Made by a program: the position numbers and the translations under genes
Notes under the pieces: model-generated
What the model saw: only the letters and a program-made list of their open reading frames with translations
Database searches by the model: none
What the model was told of the DNA's origin: nothing
Assembly: GCA_949825065.1 (NCBI GenBank)
Contig: OX463859.1
Span: forward strand, 17,565,220-17,629,219
Length of the DNA: 64,000 bases
DNA from: Odontocerum albicorne
Lineage: Eukaryota; Arthropoda; Insecta; Trichoptera; Odontoceridae
Reading direction: 5' to 3'
Shown here: one piece after another, positions 56,740 through 64,000 of the stretch
How the letters are laid out: each line of letters opens with the position of its first letter
How positions within the stretch are numbered: the first letter of the stretch is position 1

Positions 56740-57650
56740 AACAGTGAAAAATTAGAACTTTACTACTTGGGAACCATGTTTTTGAAAGATTTAACATAGA
56801 GAAAAATATTGAAAGGCATGTTGCTGCTGGAAACAAGGTCAACAACGCATTTAGTGTTTTTGCGCGTAAATAAATCACAAAAAATCACAGTGGTATGTTA
56901 TGTCAACCTTTATGCATGGGAGCAAAACCTGGGCATAGAAAAAGAGTGATAATTGTGCAATAAATGCTGTAGAAATGCATGTATTGTGTAGAATATATCC
57001 ATGGTCTAGATGGTAAAACGCATATCTCCCAACCCGGGGGTGACAGATTCGATTCCCGTTCGAACACAGATGTTTTAAAATGGATTTTAGTCTAGTTTTC
57101 CCTCAAGGCCTCTTTAACACCTTTCTATTTAGTGGGAAGTAAGCCCACCAGGTTGTACTGTATACAACGAAAGTGGTTTTTTCACTCAAGGCCTCTTTAA
57201 CACCTTTCTACTAGTAGTTAGTTTGAAGAGATTCTGACATGGAAATAAGCCCACCAGGTTGTACTGTATACAACGAAGGGTTTTTTTTCACTCAAGGTCT
57301 TTTTAATGCCATTCTATTTAGTGGGAAGAGATTCTCAGATGGAAATAAGCCCACCACGTTGTACTGTTTAAAACGAAAGTGGGTTTTTTTCACTCAAGAC
57401 CTCTTTAACACTTTTCTAGTTAGTTGGGAGAGATTCTCGCATGGAAATAAGACCACCAGGTTGTACTGTATACAACGAAAGTGTAATACATTACAATATC
57501 TGGTAGAATAATTTTATCGTATAGTTAGCAATGATCGGATAAAAGATAACGAGTTGAATGTTATGTGTAGAATAAAGAAAGGAATCCCTTTAGATGGTTT
57601 GGCTACATTAAGAGATGAGGTAGGAAAAACTTCCGAAACAGATATATAAT
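56740..57650 (+). mobile_element. RTE-C LINE fragment split by SINE-1
   Basis: 56755-56990 reads LYYLGTMFLKDL, then AAGNKVNNAF-like, VCYVNLYAWEQNLGIEK and AVEMHVLC-like words in changing frames, the post-RT region. After the insertion, 57530-57600 continues with NDRIKDNELNVMCRIKKGIP. The split point is bounded by GTAGAATA on both sides (56988-56995, 57503-57510). Confidence 0.82.
56996..57502 (+). mobile_element. SINE-1 with fourfold tail
   Basis: The head ATCCATGGTCTAGATGGTAA, AACGC (A box) and GACAGATTCGATTCCCGTTC (B box) are intact in layout. The 3' tail (AAGCCCACCAGGTTGTACTG, TATACAACGAAAGTG) then occurs four times, near 57141, 57246, 57346 and 57448, each about 100 bp apart with CTCAAGGCCTCTTTAACACC in between. 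Frame 57239-57511 across it is not a gene. Confidence 0.88.
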
Positions 57651-57654
57651 ATTA

Positions 57655-57740
57655 TATTCATTTTTTACATCTGGCGGGCGTATTGCTGTACAGTAATTTT
57701 ATCCAACCATCCAGCTTATCTTGATAAGTTAAATCTTTCC
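57655..57740 (-). mobile_element. SINE-1/LINE-A tail-like scrap
   Basis: CATCTGGCGGGCGTATTGCT and ATTTTATCCAACCATCCAGC resemble the inverted shared tail. Confidence 0.45.
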
Positions 57741-57779
57741 ATGGCAGATATTATAAAATAAAATTGTTATATTAATTTT

Positions 57780-58260
57780 TTTTATCTCTAAACAATAATG
57801 ATAGAATTAGAGGAAATGAATTCGTTTAAGGATAGGGAAGTGAAACAAATTCTAAATAATGTAATATTTTTTCAATTCTCTCCTCTACGTTGATTAAGAT
57901 GGTGCACGTCTACATAAGAACTTTTGGAAGTTCATTCCATAAAATGAGATGTGAAATGTTGGTATGCGAAGGAGTCTCATCTCGCCCTATAGAAGAGAAC
58001 GTCTGTGTTCTTTATATGTAATGTCTGAAATGATAAAGAGCGAACAAAATGTAGACCAATGAAAAGGTGGAAGGAAAAAGTTGCAGAAATGTTAATTAAT
58101 GGAAGAATTAGAAGTATGGGAAACAGAAAAGCATGCAAGACGAGATGTATGAATATAAACGAGGTGAGAGCTGCGTGCGTGGATAGAGAGGTGTAGAGAT
58201 ATGTGTTCTCTTTCAACTCCAAAATGAATATGTAGTGATGGGATGTATGTAACATATATA
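57780..58260 (+). mobile_element. RTE-C-like 3' end, divergent
   Basis: From about 58060, AAAAGGTGGAAGGAAAAAGT, AATTAATGGAAGAATTAGAA, GTGATGGGATGTATGT follows the family layout at the 3' end, but with weaker similarity. Left of 58000 nothing is recognised. Confidence 0.45.
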
Positions 58261-58565
58261 TTCAATTCTCATTGTATATTTTTGAATATATGTCACAAAC
58301 CCAAAGTCATTGATCTCGAGTTCTTCAAATAAGACAAGACAAATTTATGCAAGGTACTCGTATATACATTTCAAGTTTTGTACTTGATGTGTCAATAACA
58401 TTACACAGTTAAAAAATATCGTACTGGTAAACAGGAAAACATCGTAAATTAGAAGTGACGTCCGACAAAAAAATTATGCCTTTGAGATGTTAACATATTC
58501 TCGGAGACGGCTGTCACACATTTTATGGACTGTCAAAAAATACCCATACCTCGCTTTTTGGCTTT

Positions 58566-58652
58566 TTTACCGGCCTTCTTTTACCGGTCTTCTTTTACCG
58601 GTATTCTTTTACCGGTATTCTTTTACCGGTATTATTTTACCGGTCTTCTTTT
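58566..58652. repeat. Minisatellite, 14 bp x 6
   Basis: TTTTACCGGTCTTC / TTTTACCGGTATTC units in a row at 14-bp steps. Confidence 0.95.
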
Positions 58653-58654
58653 AA

Positions 58655-61250
58655 TTGAATTCCGCTATAACTGAATTGAAAAGAAGGAACCAATACACAA
58701 ATTCATTTTACGGAAAAAAAATCGCTAAATGAATTATTTAAAAAAATTAAATCAAATGAAGATTTACGCACAATGGACCAAGATCCACCTAACCGCAAAC
58801 AAAACAAAGATGTAATTTGTTTGAGAGAAATGGTCGAATACCTGCAAGGTGCTATGAAACGGAAAATATCCTTTTTTTCACACACAGACGAAATCTAGTT
58901 GATTCTTTAATGAATGCAATTCTTTAATGCGCAAGGTTTTTTAATGAATGACATTTACTTACTTTTATTTTATTATGTTCGAATAAACAGTTATGACACC
59001 AACAATGCAACAAAATTACTTCAACATTATAAAAAATAACGAAAACAAACAAATAGTATATATTAATATGGTAACAATAACTTAAATTTATTTTTTATTT
59101 GATCAAGTAATCTATAACACTAACGTTTACCGAAGAACTATATTTATATACAAATTTATATCTTAAGAACTAATCTAATTTATATATTATAACTATAAAC
59201 TAACTTAATTTTAATTTCCTACATGTAATTTTATTTAAAAAAATCTTAATATACAATTTCTTAGAAATATTTAACACCTTCATACTGTTTATAACTAGAT
59301 AACAATTCTTACAACTAGTCATTTTATTACTAATTGTTTCTAGTCAAAATTGAAAGATCCAAAAATTCATTACGGTGTTGCAACTAATACTAGAGTATAC
59401 TTCGAAAAATCATCTTCAAAACTGATTTATTTAACATTAGCACCGTTCCTTTTAAATCTGTTCAGACCTGAATTAATCATACAGTTTTAAAAATATTTTC
59501 TTGCTTGTAAGTGTATTATTTACACTAAATGTAACATTATATCCTATTCGTTTAAATATATGGCATCCGAAAGGTTAAAAGTCGATAATACGGTACCCTA
59601 CAATTCATTTGTTATCATTGAGAGCAGAAATATACCACAAAGTTGTTTACAAAAGTGTATATGAACTCTGTGTCCATTATAATGGACGCCAGGTTGGAAG
59701 AGGTAAAATATGTTGGGAATGATTTATACTCTTATATGTTTAAATATTTATACTTTTACAAAATTGTCAATAATGCTAGCAGGTTTTGAATTCTTTATAA
59801 AATGAGTATACAAATAGTTTTAATGAGAATAATGCAACACAAAAGACTTCGTATGAAAATAATATCTTTTCATCGGGTTCACAATGTAAGCTTTTATTGA
59901 TGTTGGCGTCACTTCAAATGGATTTTCTGTGTGAGAATTATAATACGTTTTGATGAGTTCACTTAAATTATGATGGTTTTCAATTATAATAAGCATGTTT
60001 ACATTGCAGGAAATAAAAAAACATTAAGTCATAATAGATTTATGTACATTGAAAAGATAAAAGAGAAAAAGCAAAAGAGATTCTACATCTTAGATAATTA
60101 GTGGACAAAGACGTCTGGGATCTGGTGAGGACTTCTGGGATAAAGTTAAGACAGTCCCTAAACTCAAAATCTTTCCCGTCAAGGGTTGAGAAGTAACAAT
60201 TACGGTAGCTTAGGTTTTTATCCAACAGTAATTACCATCTTAAGATCACAAAGGTTAGCATAGATAGGACGTATAAGCAGATCTCAGTTGATATATTCAT
60301 ATGCAAGCCCAAAAAGATCAGATGAAAATCCAACAACGCGGAAGAAAGCTAAAAGCAAACCATGATAGGGGTTTCTAGATAACGTGCAGCAGGATCTTAT
60401 AATGCTGAGAATGGAGGAAAACAGCGAGAAGATTTGAAGAAAAGCTATTTATGAGTTGTATGACAGATGTTTATTCACTACTGGCAATTGGCTTCCAATA
60501 GCTTATGTGGTACACACTTTGCAAGCTTAGATACCTTTCCTATATCTTTAAGGTGGCGAGATGAATACTGTTCCATGAGATGAATTAAGCCTTTGTGCAA
60601 TCTAATTCACCGTTAGTTCTGGCTCTGGATCCACAATACTCTTTAGAGCGTCGTTGTCAGAATCAACAGGACCTGACTGGGGCTCATCATTAACACTGCT
60701 TTGTCTATCTTTAAATAGTTAAAACTATTTTTAGGCAGTTCTTACACTGATACCATTCTCACTACGAACACTTATTTTTTCTGTTGCGGAACTTGCACTT
60801 TCACCATTTAAAAATAAAAAGCTCAGAACGTACCGTTTGTACTGATTATAATCATTTTCTTAGGGTTCTTATTTACGTCCCTTGTTTACAAAAAAAATAT
60901 GATAAACTGACCACTTCAAAACAAGATACGACTTGTTTGGAAGTGTATTGTTCTACGAAGTGAGTCATGGTTATCTTACAATGACACCAGTAAACACGAA
61001 TTTATGAACTGACCTGATATATTATCAAATAAAAGTATTAATTAGAACCGTAAAAATATTGTTGACGCAAGACACACACACGTACCAAACCTAAAACTTC
61101 CTGATAGAAGACGACCCGTTTCCTAGATCATCGTTACTTTATCACATCTTATCTTTATTTTTTCAATCTTATAGAAAAAATATCTTTCCATGATTTTGTT
61201 AGTCTCCCAATTTTCTTATACCGCCTTGTTATATATTGTTTTTGTTTCAG
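58655..61250. other. Intron sequence, little recognised
   Basis: AT-rich DNA of the second ABCH intron. Around 60340-60460, GGGGTTTCTAGATAACGTGC, AGCAGGATCTTATAATGCTG may be a scrap of an RTE C-terminus (LDNVQQDL). Nothing else was matched. Confidence 0.45.
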
Positions 61251-61344
61251 AATATGGAACTACCTGGTTGAACTCTCTACCACTCAGCAGGTCGCTGTCA
61301 TCATCACAACACACTACATCGAGGAAGCGAGGCAAGCACATACG
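61251..61344 (+). CDS. ABCH transporter, exon with H-loop
   Basis: Third exon of the gene. The acceptor TTTTTGTTTCAG ends at 61250; the first base completes the Arg codon left open at 55171 (AG|A), then IWNYLVELSTTQQVAVIITT and HYIEEARQAHT. The His of ITTHY is the H-loop switch residue, and HYIEEARQAHT is a near-invariant phrase of ABCH proteins. The donor is GTGAGC at 61345 (phase 0). The next exon, expected to begin with IGLMR-like sequence, was not found before the window end. Joined, the three exons give 168 codons of nucleotide-binding domain with no stop. Confidence 0.95.
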
Positions 61345-61925
61345 GTGAGCAATTAAGACAACTATATTTTTTTGTTTTGATTGCTCGACAGCTTACAAAC
61401 GAATATTGAATATCAAAGCGCGCTGTCGATGTATTTTGAATATTAGATTTTGTTTATCCTTACGAGTTGTTGTTATCGGTCTTCTTTTTATTTTAGTTTT
61501 TTTTACCTTCTTGTCAAAAAATGGTCAATAGGCAGAAATCTTTACAACATCGCGAGACCAAATAAAAAAAATGTATATTTATTTCACTTGTACTTACTTT
61601 TATGTCAATTTACTGATTTCGTTCAACAAGCATCTTCAGAGTGAATTGAACTATCCTGAAGATATTCCTTGAACAACCTCAATAACTACCAGAAACAAAG
61701 GACGACGAAATTAACTTTTAGTTTCATTTTTAAATATGACGAATTTCAAACAGTAATTTGTTAGTCGTGAAACCCTTTAATAGATCTTTCATTTGCAAAA
61801 ATATTAATTTAACTTTTAATATCTCTCTCTTGTAATGAATCAGTTGACAAATGTCAAAAGATTATATAAATCAAACGCAAATGAGCAAAACGTCATACAA
61901 AACGTGCCACCTTAATTAATTTGAC
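61345..61925. other. Intron sequence, nothing recognised
   Basis: No next ABCH exon and no known repeat was seen. Confidence 0.45.
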
Positions 61926-61929
61926 CTGT

Positions 61930-62640
61930 TTAACCCCTTACAGTCAGGATTCTGCCCAAAACATATTACTATAATCTCACTAGTCAGGATCACGGATGAT
62001 GTGAGACGTGGAATAAGTTTTAAACAGCTGACATTGCTTTGTCTATTAGATTTTAGTCATACATTCAATACTATCATATATGCATGTTTACTTCTGACAC
62101 GTATACGCTACTTACGATTCTCTAAATTGGTAATTGTTAGATTTTTAAGTTACTTTAAAGAAATGCAACAATCCTGCAAAAACCAAGTGCATTATCTGAC
62201 TGAATTGATCTCTCTCCAGGAGTTCCCCAAGGTGAAATACTTTCCCCCTCCTCTTTTATATTTTATACAACCCAGTCACATCATCTCTTAAGTGTTCTTA
62301 TCATCTTTATGTGGATAAAATTTCGACCCCAATTAAGCAATTGGGGTCGAAATTTTCCTAAATTCCTAAACTTCTCGGCAAATTCGAAGCTGATTTATTT
62401 CTTGTATTTTCACTAGATGTCTGTATAATACCATTAAATAAAACAGTAAAAAGCCTAGGAGTATTCATTGACAACACTCTCTCATGGCGAGACCAAATAA
62501 ATTATATAACTTCTACCTCCATTCGTTTAAAGTGTTGCAAAGTTGCCTACCTACTAAAACCAACATTTTGCTCGTGCAATATCTGGTTATGAATGTTCGA
62601 TCTCCGATTAAGGGCATTTGGACACACTACAGCGTCTCTA
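61930..62640 (+). mobile_element. LINE-A, RT palm region, decayed
   Basis: Frame 61944-62120 reads SGFCPKHITIISLVRITDDV, RRGISFKQLTLLCLLDFSHT, then FNTIIYACLL. These are the early palm motifs (usual form QSGFR..HST, LDFSKAFDTV) missing from the 37661 copy. The active site has decayed to HLYVDK near 62310, next to a hairpin. 62445-62505 reads KTVKSLGVFIDNTLSWRDQI. The two copies together cover most of the RT, but neither is functional. Confidence 0.85.
62317..62356. repeat. Perfect 18-bp inverted repeat at a LINE-A break
   Basis: AAAATTTCGACCCCAATT and its exact inverse flank a 4-base loop (AAGC). The inverse copy replaces normal LINE-A sequence after the active site. Confidence 0.93.
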
Positions 62641-62644
62641 AAAT

Positions 62645-63085
62645 GTTTGTCTGAAATTTTACTTTAACCGAAGAAAGTATCACTTCATATCAGAAAGATC
62701 TTAACATTATAAATATTTTTGGATTTCGTCCAAATAACTTAAATGTAAGTCATGGATAATTAGAAGTGAATATTAACTACGAATACATTAAATGGGGATA
62801 CCAAACATCTCCTTTATTATTACGATCAATAATTCTAACACTCAATCCCTGGTTCTTATTAACTAGACAATAGAGGGCATCTCAATCAAATCAAATTTCA
62901 AATATAAATAAGTTCGTATGTTCGTGTCAAATACACTGTAAAAACGAACCTGTAAATATAAATAAAAATACCTTGTTTAGCAGGCATGGTCAAACCGTGA
63001 ATCGCGTGCAAAAAGCAAAATAATAATATTATTTATTTATAATATTTACTAAACAGTAACGGTAAGATACCTAGGTGAGGACATG
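62645..63085. other. AT-rich stretch, nothing recognised
   Basis: TTAGCAGGCATGGTCAAACC at 62978 resembles the hAT-like scrap at 5255. Nothing else is seen. Confidence 0.35.
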
Positions 63086-63089
63086 TACG

Positions 63090-63713
63090 ATAACGTGACA
63101 ACGCAATGAGGTGCACTTCGGGAACTTCATCACAATTTCCTGTAAAGGTGGGGGTACATCAAGGATCGGTACTCAGTCCACTACTGTTCATCTTAGTCAT
63201 GGACTATTTAACTAACCAGGAATTGAACAGTCTCCTAAAGATCCTACTATTTGCAGACGATATCGTATTAATAAGTGAAAAACATGAAGACCTGCAAAAT
63301 AGTCTGGAAAGGTGGAGAAGAATCTTGGAGAACAATGGATTGAGACTGAGCAGAAAGAAAACATAGTATCTGTACCTACCATTCGAGAACACAAATGCTG
63401 TCACTCCCGTAATGCAAATGGATGGAGAAACATTACCAAATTGTGACTCCTTTAAGTATCTTGGGTCAGTCATCCATAGCGATGGAGGATGTGCAGCAGA
63501 TGTAACACATAGAATTAGTGAGGGATGGATGAAGTTTAGATTAATGACGGGAGTTCTATGTGATCCGAAAATGCCAGTAAAGTTAAAAGGAAAAGTATAC
63601 CAAACGATTGTCAGACCCGCACTCCTCTATGGCTCCGAATGCTGGATGATGTATAACTCTTACTCTAGGCAACTAGAAACTGCTGAAATGCGCATGCTAA
63701 GATGGTCAGAGTA
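63090..63713 (+). mobile_element. RTE-B LINE with RT active site
   Basis: 63106-63366 reads VKVGVHQGSVLSPLLFILVM, DYLTNQELNSLLKILLFADD, IVLISEKHEDLQNSLERWRR and LRLSRKKT, then a stop (TAG) where the 35170 copy has GAG. 63412-63714 continues in the same family: MQMDGETLPNCDSFKYLGSV, VYQTIVRPALLYGSECW and ETAEMRMLRWS. It has motifs 4 (QGSVLSP) and 5 (FADD) of the palm. It breaks at 63713 into RTE-C sequence. Confidence 0.9.
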
Positions 63714-64000
63714 AAATGAAGAAGATCATTTTGAGATGGTTTGGGCACGTGTAAAGAATGAATAAAGAAGGACCTACAAAACGAATATACAGTGTAAATG
63801 TGAGTGGAAGGAAAGTATATTTCGATCAAGAGAATATTTTAATAGAAGGAGATGTAAAATATCACAGAAATCATAGGAGCTGTATAAAAAGTTGTATGGG
63901 TGTAGAAGAGATGAAATATAATATATGTGTCGATATAGAAAATTCTGGCGCTCTGTTATCTATGCCTACATCAGCAAGGAAACAGTGGGATGGTATGTAC
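63714..64000 (+). mobile_element. RTE-C 3' end joined to RTE-B
   Basis: AAAATGAAGAAGATCATTTT, GAGATGGTTTGGGCACGTG, AACGAATATACAGTGTAAAT, GTGAGTGGAAGG, then AATTCTGGCGCTCTGTTATC and CAAGGAAACAGTGGGATGGT at the window edge. This is the least decayed RTE-C 3' end here. The join with RTE-B falls in a region where both families read M.M..LRW. Confidence 0.83.

Noticed and set aside
57239..57511. 90-codon plus frame with a repeated YC.KR.W.FFTQ pattern
   Set aside because: It lies over the fourfold SINE-1 tail; the repetition is that of the SINE.
1..64000. CRISPR array, prophage, operon or bacterial system
   Set aside because: The direct repeats are minisatellites without spacers of constant size. 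The DNA is eukaryotic with spliceosomal introns.
1..64000. Excess of the word TACGAGTA/TACTCGTA across the window
   Set aside because: I noticed the ACGAGTA core perhaps fifteen times, about twice a rough expectation, but it is spread over unrelated contexts and my count is by eye. It is not strong enough to report.

Overview
This is nuclear DNA from an arthropod, most likely an insect with a large, repeat-rich genome. The evidence is an AT-rich base composition, GT-AG introns, many LINEs, SINEs, hAT and mariner relics and minisatellites, and one host gene of the ABCH transporter subfamily, which is best known from arthropods. I cannot name the order or species from sequence alone.

Host gene. 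Three internal plus-strand exons (34547-34694, 54909-55171, 61251-61344) join in frame. Together they give a continuous nucleotide-binding domain: Walker A, Q-loop, LSGGQ signature, Walker B, D-loop and H-loop, all intact. They are separated by introns of about 20.2 kb and 6.1 kb. The A-loop exon and the membrane-domain exons were not found and probably lie outside the window. ABCH half-transporters are linked to cuticular lipid export and barrier function in insects. If upstream exons lie to the left, most of this window is intron of that gene.

The rest is repeats. (1) LINE-A, a CR1/jockey-type element: at least eight pieces, the best a 290-codon reverse transcriptase fragment at 37661-38533 (minus). 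(2) RTE-type LINE families, which I label B, C, D, E and F; C is the commonest. (3) Three tRNA-headed SINE-like families. SINE-1 shares its 3' tail with LINE-A, the usual sign of a LINE/SINE partnership. (4) DNA transposons: a non-autonomous hAT with a perfect 8-bp target duplication (53549-53891), mariner and IS630-like transposase relics, a 217-bp TA-flanked MITE present twice, and two foldback families. (5) Minisatellites with periods of 61, 52 (three unrelated arrays), 41/82, 36, 32, 27 and 14 bp.

Several insertions are nested and can be dated relative to each other: RTE-F in a foldback element, a foldback in RTE-C, SINE-1 in RTE-C, and hAT in SINE-3. I found no tRNA or rRNA gene, CRISPR array or operon, and no convincing new biological system. 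The most interesting items are the LINE-A/SINE-1 shared tail with a fourfold tail amplification, the asymmetric foldback family, the hAT element, and a snap-back hairpin at a LINE break. Family letters are local labels; all element names rest on reading motifs by eye.
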